DNA of 64,000 nucleotides from Tepidamorphaceae bacterium. Lineage in GTDB: Bacteria > Pseudomonadota > Alphaproteobacteria > Rhizobiales > Tepidamorphaceae. Each line of letters starts with the position of its first letter. The stretch's first letter is position 1. The stretch is taken from the NCBI GenBank assembly GCA_028279445.1, contig JANQNT010000023.1, positions 586,007 to 650,006 on the forward strand, read 5' to 3'. The notes below the pieces were generated by a model. It was not told the DNA's origin, did not search any database, and was given only the letters and a program-made list of their open reading frames with translations. Shown piece by piece: positions 18,010-26,191 of the stretch. A program made the position numbers and the translations under genes.

Positions 18010-18306
18010 TTATCCCGTCCGCATCGGCGCGGCGGAGAGCCGAAGCCCCATGGCCTTCATCACGCCGAGGAACGTCGAGAGGCGGGGATCGCCATGCTCG
18101 GTCAGCGACTTGTACAGCGCGTCGCGGGTGACGCCGGCATTGCGGGCAATTTCTGTCATGCCCTTGGCCCGCGCAACGTCACCAAGCGCCGCCGCAATGA
18201 GCGCGGGATCACCATCCTCGAAGGCAGCTTCGAGATAAGCCACGATGTCCTCAGGGGTGGCAAGATAATCGGCTGCATCGAACTTTGTAACCGCAACCAT
18301 TGTCAT
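18010..18306 (-). CDS. Antitoxin of HigBA-like module (HTH type)
   Basis: A 98-residue protein of the addiction-module antidote group. After a short lead (KFDAADYL) it has a helix-turn-helix, about residues 46-75 (MTEIARNAGVTRDALYKSLTEHGDP). It should bind the toxin and repress the operon. ATG 18306 overlaps the toxin's stop by four bases, so translation is coupled; a second in-frame ATG lies two codons later. Antitoxin downstream of toxin is the HigBA order. Confidence 0.85.
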   Translation of the reverse strand: MTMVAVTKFDAADYLATPEDIVAYLEAAFEDGDPALIAAALGDVARAKGMTEIARNAGVTRDALYKSLTEHGDPRLSTFLGVMKAMGLRLSAAPMRTG

Positions 18307-18593
18307 ATCTCCTTCGCCAGTGCCCTGGCGGCCCTGATGTCCGCATCCTGCGTGCTCTTGTCACCGCCGCGTAGCAGCAAGACAACCTGCGCGCCGCGCG
18401 ATACGTAGTAAATCCGGTATCCCGGATCGTAGCTGAGACGCATTTCGCTGACACCTCCACCGACCGGCCTCACATCGCCGGGATTGCCTTCGGCCAACCG
18501 CCTGATCCGAACGAGAATCCGGGCGCGCGCCTGACGGTCGCGCAGACCGGCAAGCCATTCGGAGAGCTGCCCGGTCTGGAGCACTTCAATCAT
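18303..18593 (-). CDS. Toxin of HigBA-like module (RelE/ParE superfamily)
   Basis: A 96-residue RelE/ParE-superfamily toxin of the addiction-module killer group. It shows the fold's landmarks: WLAGLRDRQARARILVRIRRL, the central VGGGVSEMRLSYDPGYRIYY with basic/Tyr residues used by RNase toxins, and VVLLLRGGDKSTQDADI at the end. Such toxins cleave mRNA at the ribosome and slow growth. It is the first gene of the module and is preceded by an AT-rich palindrome holding a likely promoter. The pair lies between two ordinary chromosomal genes, as acquired modules often do. Confidence 0.85.
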   Translation of the reverse strand: MIEVLQTGQLSEWLAGLRDRQARARILVRIRRLAEGNPGDVRPVGGGVSEMRLSYDPGYRIYYVSRGAQVVLLLRGGDKSTQDADIRAARALAKEI

Positions 18594-18607
18594 GTGGCAT
18601 CAACTAT

Positions 18608-18642
18608 GTGTATTATATAATATACACTATGATGGTTGCAAC
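18608..18642 (-). promoter_or_regulatory. Promoter/operator of the toxin-antitoxin module
   Basis: GTGTAT (18608-18613) and ATACAC (18622-18627) form an inverted repeat around eight A/T bases, in a very AT-rich spot of a GC-rich window. On the minus strand a perfect TATAAT (18617-18612) lies 18 bases before the toxin ATG, with TTGCAA (18642-18637) 19 bases further up. A repressor bound to the inverted repeat would cover the -10 box, which fits autoregulation by the antitoxin. Confidence 0.55.
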
Positions 18643-18650
18643 TGCGGCGC

Positions 18651-19112
18651 CTATACCGGCAGCGCGGTGGTCTTCTTCACCGTGCGCAATGACAGGGTCG
18701 ACTGCACACGCGTGACGCCCGGGAGCTGGGTGAGGATCTCGGAGTGGATGCGCTCCAGGTCCGCCGCGTCACGATAGACCACGCGCACCATGTAGTCCGC
18801 CTGGCCGGCCAACAGGTGGCACTCCAGGATATCGGGAGCCTGCGCCGCGGCGTGCTCGAAGCGGTCCAGCGCGGCGCGGCCCTGCTCTTCCAGCGCGATG
18901 GAGACGAAGGCCGTGCCCGGAAGTCCGCAGGCGCGCTGGTCCAGGATCATCGCGTAGCCGGCGATCAGGCCGCGCTCCTCCAGCAGCCGCACGCGCCGCA
19001 GGCAGGCGGATGCGGACAGACCGACACGCTCGGCCAGCTCGGCATTGGTCAGCCGGCCATCGGCCTGCAGCTCGCGCAGGATGGCGCGGTCGCGTGTATC
19101 CAGCCGATCCAT
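18651..19112 (-). CDS. Lrp/AsnC family transcriptional regulator
   Basis: A 153-residue regulator. An N-terminal winged helix-turn-helix (about 8-50, LQADGRLTNAELAERVGLSASACLRRVRLLEERG) is followed by the RAM effector domain (about 65-145) with the LLAGQADYMVRVVYRD strand. Proteins of this family bind amino acids and control nearby metabolic genes. It is divergent from alanine dehydrogenase, so it is most likely the activator of ald in response to alanine (AldR-like), as known for this arrangement in rhizobia and others. Confidence 0.88.
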   Translation of the reverse strand: MDRLDTRDRAILRELQADGRLTNAELAERVGLSASACLRRVRLLEERGLIAGYAMILDQRACGLPGTAFVSIALEEQGRAALDRFEHAAAQAPDILECHLLAGQADYMVRVVYRDAADLERIHSEILTQLPGVTRVQSTLSLRTVKKTTALPV

Positions 19113-19275
19113 TCGAATACTCCACGTCGAATATCGTTTCTGATCGCATTATCTGCGAAAAATGTGATCGATCAACGCAAGGATGAATGCACATTGCATC
19201 TGTTGGCCGGCACACTCGCCGCAACAACGATGGACGAATCCGCGAAAATGCGCGGATCAGGCGGAGGAGATGATC
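19113..19275. promoter_or_regulatory. Shared control region of the Lrp regulator and ald
   Basis: The 163 bases between the two divergent starts are AT-richer than the genes. They hold CGAATA twice (19114 and 19128) and two tgatcg-containing segments (19141, 19165), which are candidate Lrp binding sites because Lrp proteins bind spaced, weakly conserved AT-rich repeats. The ald ribosome site GGAGGA is at 19263-19268. Confidence 0.4.
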
Positions 19276-20394
19276 ATGCTTGTGGGTGTACCCAAGGAAA
19301 CCAAGAACCACGAATACCGGGTGGGCCTGGTGCCCTCCTCCGTGCGCGAGCTGACGCATAACGGCCACGAGGTCATCGTCGAGACCGGGGCCGGCCTCGG
19401 CAGCGGACAGACGGATGAGGATTTCGAGGCTGCCGGCGCGTCGATTGTGGCGACCGCCGACGAGGTCTGGTCGCGCGCCGAGATGATCGTCAAGGTCAAG
19501 GAGCCGCTCGACTTCGAGCGCAAGAAGCTCAACCCCGGCCAGATCCTGTTCACCTATCTGCATCTGGCGCCCGATCCGGAGCAAACCCAGGACCTGATCG
19601 ACTCGAACGCGGTGTGCATCGCCTACGAAACGGTGACCGCCCCCAACGGCTCGCTGCCACTGCTCTCGCCGATGTCGGAAGTGGCCGGGCGCATGGCGAC
19701 GCAGGTGGCCGCGCGCTGCCTGGAAAAGGAGATGGGCGGGCGTGGCGTGCTGCTCGGCGGCGTTCCCGGAGTTCCGGCAGCAGACGTGGTGGTGCTGGGC
19801 GGCGGCATGGCGGGCACCAACGCAGCACTGATCGCGCTCGGCATGGGCGCGACGGTGACCATCGTCGACCGGTCCGCCGACGTGTTGCGCCGCGCGGTGG
19901 CGCAGTTCGGCACCGCCGTGCGCACGGTGTTCTCGACCCGCGACGCGGTGCATCAGCTCGCCACCAACGCGGATGCCGTGATTTCGACGGTGCTGATCCC
20001 CGGCGCGGCGGCGCCGAAGCTCGTCACCGCCGATATGGTCAAAGAGATGAAGACCGGCGCGGTGATCGTCGATGTCGCCATCGACCAGGGGGGCTCGTCG
20101 GAGACCAGCCGGCCGACAACCCATTCCGAACCGACCTACCTCGTCGACGACGTGGTGCATTACTGCGTCACCAACATGCCCGGCGCGGTGGCGCGCACAT
20201 CCACCTTTGCGCTCAACAACGTGACGCTGCCCTTCGCGCTGGCGATCGCCAATGACGGGTACCGGGTGGCGCTTGGCAGCGACCCGCATCTGCGCGCCGG
20301 CCTCAACGTCATCGACGGCCAGGTGACCTGCAAGGCGGTGGCCGACGCGCTGGGGCATGAGTATGTGAAGCCGGAAGCGGCGCTGCGGCTGTAG
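19276..20394 (+). CDS. ald: Alanine dehydrogenase
   Basis: A 372-residue NAD-dependent enzyme that interconverts L-alanine and pyruvate plus ammonia. It starts with the family signature VGVPKETKNHEYRVGLVP; catalytic Lys (about 74, VKVKEPL) and His (about 95, YLHLAPD) are in place, and the NAD-binding VVVLGGGMAGTNAA lies near 168-181. ATG 19276 was chosen over ATG 19270 because GGAGGA is eight bases before it and the length (372) matches the family. It is divergent from an Lrp-type regulator. Confidence 0.95.
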   Translation: MLVGVPKETKNHEYRVGLVPSSVRELTHNGHEVIVETGAGLGSGQTDEDFEAAGASIVATADEVWSRAEMIVKVKEPLDFERKKLNPGQILFTYLHLAPDPEQTQDLIDSNAVCIAYETVTAPNGSLPLLSPMSEVAGRMATQVAARCLEKEMGGRGVLLGGVPGVPAADVVVLGGGMAGTNAALIALGMGATVTIVDRSADVLRRAVAQFGTAVRTVFSTRDAVHQLATNADAVISTVLIPGAAAPKLVTADMVKEMKTGAVIVDVAIDQGGSSETSRPTTHSEPTYLVDDVVHYCVTNMPGAVARTSTFALNNVTLPFALAIANDGYRVALGSDPHLRAGLNVIDGQVTCKAVADALGHEYVKPEAALRL

Positions 20395-20397
20395 AAG

Positions 20398-21585
20398 CTA
20401 CGCCGGCTTCTCGTACACCGAGACCTTGGACAGGAATGCAGGCGTCTGGCTGACCGGGGTCAGGCCGGCTTCGCCGAACAGCGCGTCGAGGTCCTCGCGG
20501 ATGTAGCCCATGTAGTAGGGCTCGTGGAAACGGCCGGGGAAGTTCTCCAGCAGCCGGTCGTAGCCGTTCGTGTCGCCGATCTGCAGCGAGTCCATGAATA
20601 CCAGCCGACCGCCGGGCTTGAGCAACCGCGCGAACTCGCCCGCCACGACGCACCGCACCTTCGCCGGCAGCTCGTGGAACATGTAGACCGAGGTGACCAG
20701 ATCCTGGCTGGCATCCGGCAGCGGCACCTGCTCGCCGTTGCCCATGACGAGGCGCACGGGGAAGCGGCGGCGCAGGTGGCGGCGCGCCTCGCGCAGATAG
20801 GCCTCCGACAGATCGACGCCAGTGAGTTGCAGGCGCGGAAACGCTTCGCGCAGCATGCGCAGGAAGCGGCCCGTGCCGCAGGCGATATCGACGAGGCTCA
20901 TGTGCCGCTGGTCGCGGCCGCGCAGATAATCGGCGATCGGCACGATGGCCTGCCGCCGCATGACGTTGGCGGTACCGCCGAACAGCCCCTCCACCTGCGC
21001 GTCATAGAGCTTCGCCGAGCGGTCGGAGAGATATCCATCGGTCTGGAAGTGGAAGTTCTGCAGGTAGTAGCGCGGCAGGTTGGCGAAGGTGCCCTCCTCC
21101 CTGGCCTGACGGTAGACCTCCTGCCCGTCGCCGGCGTCGGCGCGGCGACCGGATACCGGCATGTCCGCCAACAGAGCGCGGGTGCGCGCCAGTACTTGCA
21201 GCGGACCGCCGTCGGCATCGCGCGGCATCGGATAGATGCCGGCTTCCGCGTTGGCGAGATCGCGCTCGAACAGCGCACGCACGTCGGCCAGCAGGTTGAC
21301 GCGACGCCGGCCGGTCTTGCGGCGTGCTGGCGCGGCGGCCTCGACCGCCTGGTCGGGGTTGGTCTCGCCGGGCTCGGGTTGAGTGTCATTGGCCCCGCTT
21401 TGCGGGTCCTTAGCCAGACGTTCGGCGGCAATGCGCTGGCCGGTATACCAGCCCACGCGCGCGAGTTGGCGGGCGGCATAGGCGCCACGCGTCATCGCCT
21501 TGGCCAGCGACGGCCCCGTCAACCGGCCGGTCCGCTGCCCATCGCCTTCGGTGGGCCGATCGAGAGCCTCGTCACGTCCGCTCAT
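20398..21585 (-). CDS. Class I SAM-dependent methyltransferase
   Basis: A 395-residue protein. The first 130 residues are charged and low in complexity (many E, P, R, Q), followed by a helical region. The C-terminal half is a Rossmann methyltransferase with VDIACGTGRFLRML (motif I), GVDLSEAYL and MGNGEQVPLPDASQDLVTSVYMFHEL. The start at 21585 has GGAGG seven bases upstream; a longer frame to 21666 overlaps tlyA. Its stop is three bases from the ald stop (convergent). The substrate is unknown; the methyltransferase half resembles quinone or small-molecule methylases. Confidence 0.8.
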   Translation of the reverse strand: MSGRDEALDRPTEGDGQRTGRLTGPSLAKAMTRGAYAARQLARVGWYTGQRIAAERLAKDPQSGANDTQPEPGETNPDQAVEAAAPARRKTGRRRVNLLADVRALFERDLANAEAGIYPMPRDADGGPLQVLARTRALLADMPVSGRRADAGDGQEVYRQAREEGTFANLPRYYLQNFHFQTDGYLSDRSAKLYDAQVEGLFGGTANVMRRQAIVPIADYLRGRDQRHMSLVDIACGTGRFLRMLREAFPRLQLTGVDLSEAYLREARRHLRRRFPVRLVMGNGEQVPLPDASQDLVTSVYMFHELPAKVRCVVAGEFARLLKPGGRLVFMDSLQIGDTNGYDRLLENFPGRFHEPYYMGYIREDLDALFGEAGLTPVSQTPAFLSKVSVYEKPA

Positions 21586-21625
21586 GCCTGCCTCCGGGTG
21601 CTGTCGGTCTAAGATATAGGATGGA

Positions 21626-22387
21626 TCAGGGCGTGTCGCCTGGTTCGCCCCCGCGCCGTGCGGCAATCAGACGCTCCTGATTGCCGTCTCCGCCGGTGAT
21701 TGGGGACAGGCATTCGGCGACGATCGCCCAACCGGCCCCGGAAATCGCGCTGCGGATACGCTCAAGCGCTGCGGCAATCGCTGCCTCGTCGCGCACGATG
21801 CCACCCTTGCCGAGTGCCTCGGGGCCGACCTCGAATTGCGGCTTGAACAGGATGACCGCCCGCGCCTGCGGGGCAGCAAGCGCCAAGACCGCCGGCAGGA
21901 TCAGCTTCAGCGACACGAACGATACATCGACGGTGATCAGGTCCGGCGCGTAGGGCAGGCCGCCGGGCACGAGATCGCGCACGTTGGTGCGCTCGACAGT
22001 GATGACACGCGGATCGTCGCGCAGCAGCGCGGCCAGTTGACCGTGACCCACATCGATGGCGGTGACCTGTCGCGCACCGCGTTGCAACAGGACCTGCGTG
22101 AATCCGCCCGTCGAGGCGCCCACGTCCAGGGCCGACGAGGCGCTGACATCGAAGCCGGCCGCGTCGAGACCGGCGATCAGCTTCAGCGCCGCCCGGGAGA
22201 CGTAACCCGCAGCCGGATCGTCGACGGTGACGGGGTCGTCGACCGCGACACGGCGGCCGGGCCGGGTCTGCGTCTCACCGGCAACCTGCACGCAACCGCG
22301 CAGGATCTGGTCGCGCGCACGCGAGCGCGATGGCGCAAGCCCGCGCGCAACCAGTGCCTCGTCGAGGCGCGCCTTTAGGTCCGTCAT
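21626..22387 (-). CDS. tlyA: TlyA family rRNA 2'-O-methyltransferase / hemolysin-like
   Basis: A 253-residue protein with an N-terminal S4 RNA-binding domain (about 1-60, RLDEALVARGLAPSRSRARDQILRG) and a FtsJ-like methyltransferase domain with DVGASTGGFTQVLLQ (about 88-102) and the K-D-K-E-type residues (FKPQFEVGPE). Characterised members methylate 16S and 23S rRNA; the hemolysin name is historical. In many bacteria tlyA sits with dxs and xseB; here xseB is one gene upstream, which fits. Confidence 0.9.
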   Translation of the reverse strand: MTDLKARLDEALVARGLAPSRSRARDQILRGCVQVAGETQTRPGRRVAVDDPVTVDDPAAGYVSRAALKLIAGLDAAGFDVSASSALDVGASTGGFTQVLLQRGARQVTAIDVGHGQLAALLRDDPRVITVERTNVRDLVPGGLPYAPDLITVDVSFVSLKLILPAVLALAAPQARAVILFKPQFEVGPEALGKGGIVRDEAAIAAALERIRSAISGAGWAIVAECLSPITGGDGNQERLIAARRGGEPGDTP

Positions 22388-22447
22388 GGTACCGCTATAG
22401 CAAACAAGATCACCCGACCGGAACAAGGAGGCAGGCGCGGTCGGTCG

Positions 22448-23746
22448 CTACTCGGCAAGCCGCGCGCTCGGCGGATTCGGCAGATGCGCGCCGGCGTAGC
22501 GATCCGGATCGGCACCGACGGCCTGCCAATGGCGCAGATCGAGCCTGTCGGCCAGCGGCTGCGGCCCGGCGACGACAAGCACGTACTCCCAGGGATGCGG
22601 CCGGACATTGGCGCAGATGGTCTGGTAGTGGAGCCGGAAGTAGTTGAGCCGAAAGCGGTTGTAGAGCTTGTCACCGAGAAGTTGACTGAGCGAGAGCCTG
22701 CGCACCACAGGATTGGTGCGGGCATCGTCGGCAAGCAATCCGGCGGCGACCGCGGCATCATCCTGGTAATAGTTGATCATGTCCTGGCGGCCTTGCACAT
22801 CTACCCAAAGCAGGCTGTCGGACCGGGCAATACGGCGTACGGTCTCGCGGCGGGCCTCGGCGCGGGGATGCAACGTGGATGTGTTGACGCAGGACCCAAG
22901 CGTGATCAGCGTGACCGGCGCGCCGGCGGCAAAGGCGCCCTCGTCGCGCGCCAGAGCGCGCGCGGTTGCTTCGAGGATCATCATGGCGCCGTAGCTGTGG
23001 CCGACCAGCAGCGTCTCTTCGACATCACCGCGGCGCACGGCCTCCAGAATCTTGTCGGCGAAGCGCTCGCAGCGCGCCTCCATATCCGGGCGCGCGCCGA
23101 TGCCGAAGTCGCGGCAGAAGCGCCACAGATCGAGCAGGTGCTGGATGAAGGTCCGGCGGGAGAGCCAGGCACCCGCCGCCAGCACCGCTGCGGTGGCGGC
23201 ACAGCCGGCAAGCCAAGACCATGGTCCGCCGGTCAACCGCATCACCCAAAGCCCAGCGACAACACTTGCGATCACCATTCCGCCTGTCGCCAGGAACGGA
23301 TAGAGCCACAGGAACAGCGTGCGGTGGAACGTCTTGCCCATGCGCGCAATTGTCCCCGTGGCCAGATAGTCGAAGAAAATGACGGCGGCGCGGGCAAGGC
23401 GCGAAAAAAAGCCGTGCTGAAAGTCCGCCGCAACGATGTCGTCCCAACGCAGGAACAGGTATTCGGCCTGCGTGCGCCAGTCGGGTCCCGACAGGCTCAG
23501 TGTCCAGCTCGCCGTCGCGCCATCCTCGGCATGGACCGGGGCGGTGATCTCGCAGGCGAGACCTTCGCGGGCGCAGAAACGCTCCGCCTCTCGTTTCAAC
23601 AGATCGTATTTGGCGCCTTCGGGCGGGCGGGGATCGTAGCCGGCGATATAGACGACGCGCCGCCGGCGCACCGGCGCCTTGTTGACGCGGATCGCCGTGC
23701 CGATGGCCTGCTGGCCCAGTTGCCTGTTTGAACGGTTGCGTGCCAC
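22448..23746 (-). CDS. Membrane-anchored alpha/beta hydrolase-fold protein, function unknown
   Basis: A 432-residue protein. The N-terminal part begins with a beta strand and loop (VVYIAGYDPRPPEGAKYDLLKREAERF), then two hydrophobic segments (about 145-167 and 173-195) that should span the membrane. The C-terminal part contains a nucleophile-elbow sequence VGHSYGAMMILE (about 243-254) typical of serine hydrolases, followed by LITLGSCVNT. This suggests a lipase/esterase-like enzyme facing the membrane. It lies between xseB and tlyA, all leftward. I cannot name a substrate or characterised relative. Confidence 0.65.
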   Translation of the reverse strand: MARNRSNRQLGQQAIGTAIRVNKAPVRRRRVVYIAGYDPRPPEGAKYDLLKREAERFCAREGLACEITAPVHAEDGATASWTLSLSGPDWRTQAEYLFLRWDDIVAADFQHGFFSRLARAAVIFFDYLATGTIARMGKTFHRTLFLWLYPFLATGGMVIASVVAGLWVMRLTGGPWSWLAGCAATAAVLAAGAWLSRRTFIQHLLDLWRFCRDFGIGARPDMEARCERFADKILEAVRRGDVEETLLVGHSYGAMMILEATARALARDEGAFAAGAPVTLITLGSCVNTSTLHPRAEARRETVRRIARSDSLLWVDVQGRQDMINYYQDDAAVAAGLLADDARTNPVVRRLSLSQLLGDKLYNRFRLNYFRLHYQTICANVRPHPWEYVLVVAGPQPLADRLDLRHWQAVGADPDRYAGAHLPNPPSARLAE

Positions 23747-23752
23747 CGCGGA

Positions 23753-24013
23753 TCAGTCGACGTCGAGCGGCTCGCTGCCTGTCGCCGTGCCGTCCTTGCC
23801 TACCGTGATCTTCTCGACCTTCGCCTCGGCCTGCTTGAGCAGCGCATCGCAATGGCGACGCAGCGCCTCGCCGCGCTCGTAGATGCGGATCGATTCTTCC
23901 AGCGGCACCTGGCCGGCCTCGAGCCGCGCAACGATCTTCTCCAGTTCCTCCAGCGCCGCCTCGAAACTCAACTCGGCCACGTCGTCGGGAATCGCTTGTT
24001 GGTCGTCGCTCAT
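23753..24013 (-). CDS. xseB: Exodeoxyribonuclease VII small subunit
   Basis: An 86-residue, mostly helical protein with the XseB signature [41 protein letters not shown]. Exonuclease VII degrades single-stranded DNA in both directions and needs XseA; the xseA gene is about 13 kb away (37361-38797). The start ATG 24013 gives the typical length; a longer frame exists but has no similarity. It ends six bases before the hydrolase gene, and starts 25 bases after the stop of the deacetylase-like gene. Confidence 0.9.
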   Translation of the reverse strand: MSDDQQAIPDDVAELSFEAALEELEKIVARLEAGQVPLEESIRIYERGEALRRHCDALLKQAEAKVEKITVGKDGTATGSEPLDVD

Positions 24014-24038
24014 CAACTTTCGCCTACCTGTGCCCGCA

Positions 24039-24965
24039 TCATACACGCATCAGCGTGCTCACATGGGCGGCCGCCGAGGCGGCCAGACCCTGAAGGTCAT
24101 AGCCCCCTTCGAGGATCGACACCATGCGCCCTTCGCAGTGCTTGTCGGCGACGTCCATCAGGCGCTGCGTGATCCAGGCAAAGTCCTGATGCGTCAACTG
24201 GATGTTGGCGAGCGGGTCGCGGAAATGCGCGTCGAAGCCGGCAGAAATGATGATCAGATCGGGCGAATGGGCATCGAGCGCCGGCAGGATGCGTTCATCC
24301 CAGGCAGCGCGGAACGCATCGCTGCCATCGCCGGCATGCAGGGGCGCATTGATGATGTTGCCCTTGCCGGTCTCGTTCGCCGCGCCGGTGCCCGGAAACA
24401 GCGGCATCTCGTGGCTTGAGCCGTAGAACAGGTCGGCATCGTGCCAGAAAATGTCCTGGGTGCCGTTGCCGTGGTGAACGTCGAAGTCGACGACGGCCAG
24501 CCGCTCCGCGCCGTGTTCGGCACGCGCGTGCATGGCGGCGATAGCCGCGTTGGAGAACAGGCAGAAGCCCATGGCGCGGCCGCGCTCGGCGTGATGGCCG
24601 GGCGGGCGCGTGGCGCAGAAGGCGTTGGCCGCCTTGCCGGTCATCACCTGGTCGACCGCATACACCGCCGCGCCGACACCGCGCAGCGAGGCCTCCCAGC
24701 TACCCGGGCTCATGCAGGTATCGGCATCCACATGCACCGTGCCCTCGCTTGGCGCCGTCTTGCGAATGGTGTCGATGTAATCTTCCGGGTGGGCGAGCGC
24801 GATGGTCTCGAGCTCGGCCTTGGGCGCCTGGTCGCGGGCCAGCATCTGGAACGCCTCGTCGCTGAGCATGTGCTCCACGGCGCGCAGCCGGTCGGCACGC
24901 TCGGGATGGCCGTAAGGGGTTTCGTGATCGAGGAAACTCGGGTGGGAAATGTACAGCGTGGTCAA
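24039..24965 (-). CDS. Histone deacetylase-like amidohydrolase
   Basis: A 308-residue zinc hydrolase of the HDAC/acetylpolyamine amidohydrolase fold. All landmarks are present: HPERADRL near the start, RPPGHHAE (catalytic His pair), [10 protein letters not shown] (zinc Asp/His), SAGFDAH (zinc Asp) and EGGYD. Bacterial members deacetylate polyamines, acetoin-related compounds or proteins. A TTG at 24965 with GAGAAAG about ten bases before is chosen because MTTLYISHP is the expected N-terminus; no ATG gives a sensible length. It forms a leftward group with xseB. Confidence 0.87.
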   Translation of the reverse strand: MTTLYISHPSFLDHETPYGHPERADRLRAVEHMLSDEAFQMLARDQAPKAELETIALAHPEDYIDTIRKTAPSEGTVHVDADTCMSPGSWEASLRGVGAAVYAVDQVMTGKAANAFCATRPPGHHAERGRAMGFCLFSNAAIAAMHARAEHGAERLAVVDFDVHHGNGTQDIFWHDADLFYGSSHEMPLFPGTGAANETGKGNIINAPLHAGDGSDAFRAAWDERILPALDAHSPDLIIISAGFDAHFRDPLANIQLTHQDFAWITQRLMDVADKHCEGRMVSILEGGYDLQGLAASAAAHVSTLMRV

Positions 24966-25192
24966 ACGGATAGTCGCTTTCTCGTTGAGCGTTTCACTCT
25001 CGGCACGCGCCGACTCGAAGGCCTCGGCGTCTTGTGTTGGCCGGCAATCGCGCGCTTCATAACGCAGCGCGCTGACGGTGTGTCCGGCAGGGCGACTGTA
25101 AACCGCGTTCGCGTTTCGCGAAACCTGCCCTATCGTCATCAGCGGTCGGCATATCCGACCCACGCAGTGTCACAAGCAACCAGGCGACCCGC

Positions 25193-26191
25193 ATGCGCCA
25201 TCCGCTCGTCCTCTCAGGCCATGACCAAGACGCGATCACGCACGCCGCGCAGGCGTTGCGCGGTGGCGGGCTGGTGGCGTTCGCGACCGAGACGGTCTAC
25301 GGACTCGGCGCCGACGCGGCCAATGCGAATGCGGTCGCGAAGGTCTATGAGGCCAAGGGCCGGCCATCGTTCAATCCGCTGATCGCCCATCTGTCGGACA
25401 CAGATGTGGCGGAACGAGAAGGTGTCTTCGACGCCAACGCGGCGACGCTGGCGACGACGTTCTGGCCGGGGCCGCTGACCCTGGTCGTGCCGCGTGCCGC
25501 CGGCGGCAGCGTTTGCGATCTCGCTACCGCCGGGCTCGATACGGTTGCCTTGCGCGTTCCCGACCACGCCGGTGCCCGTGCCCTGCTCGCCGCCTTCGGC
25601 GGACCGGTGGTGGCACCGTCGGCCAACCGCTCCGGCTATGTGAGCGCGACGCAGGCGGGTCACGTGATCGCCGATATCGGCGAACGGCTGGACGTTGTTC
25701 TCGACAGCGGCCCGACCGATATCGGCATCGAGTCGACCATTGTTGCGTGCCTTGAAGGGGCTTGCCGGCTGCTGCGTACAGGCGCGATCGCGGCAGCCGA
25801 TATCGAGGCGGCGATCGGCTGCGACCTCGCCCGCCCAAAGAAGGACGATTCCATACAGGCGCCCGGCATGCTCGCGTCGCACTATGCACCATCGGTCCCT
25901 GTCCGGCTGGACGCAACGCATGTGGCGCCGGACGAAGCTCTGATCACATTTGCCGGGGCGCGGCCGGGTGGCGTAAACGACTGCATGGCGGTCGAGGACC
26001 TGTCGCCGAGCGGCAGCCTGCGGGAGGCGGCAGCCAGGCTGTTCACGGTCCTGCGCGAGATGGACGCCAAGATGCCCCGCGCCATCGCCATCGTTCCGAT
26101 CCCCGACGACGGGCTGGGCGCGGCGATCAACGACCGGCTCCGCCGCGCTGCCGTCCCGCACACCACCAGCAGACAAGCCGAAACCGCATGA
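25193..26191 (+). CDS. Threonylcarbamoyl-AMP synthase (Sua5/YwlC/YrdC)
   Basis: A 332-residue long-form Sua5 protein. The N-terminal YrdC domain (about 10-205) makes threonylcarbamoyl-AMP for the t6A37 modification of ANN-decoding tRNAs. Motifs KxR-S region (VYEAKGRPSFNPLI), PSANRSGYVS and GIESTIV are intact. A C-terminal Sua5 domain (about 235-325, starting after the linker with APGMLASHYAP) is present, unlike TsaC. Its stop overlaps the FAD-oxidase start (ATGA), so the two are translationally coupled. Confidence 0.93.
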   Translation: MRHPLVLSGHDQDAITHAAQALRGGGLVAFATETVYGLGADAANANAVAKVYEAKGRPSFNPLIAHLSDTDVAEREGVFDANAATLATTFWPGPLTLVVPRAAGGSVCDLATAGLDTVALRVPDHAGARALLAAFGGPVVAPSANRSGYVSATQAGHVIADIGERLDVVLDSGPTDIGIESTIVACLEGACRLLRTGAIAAADIEAAIGCDLARPKKDDSIQAPGMLASHYAPSVPVRLDATHVAPDEALITFAGARPGGVNDCMAVEDLSPSGSLREAAARLFTVLREMDAKMPRAIAIVPIPDDGLGAAINDRLRRAAVPHTTSRQAETA

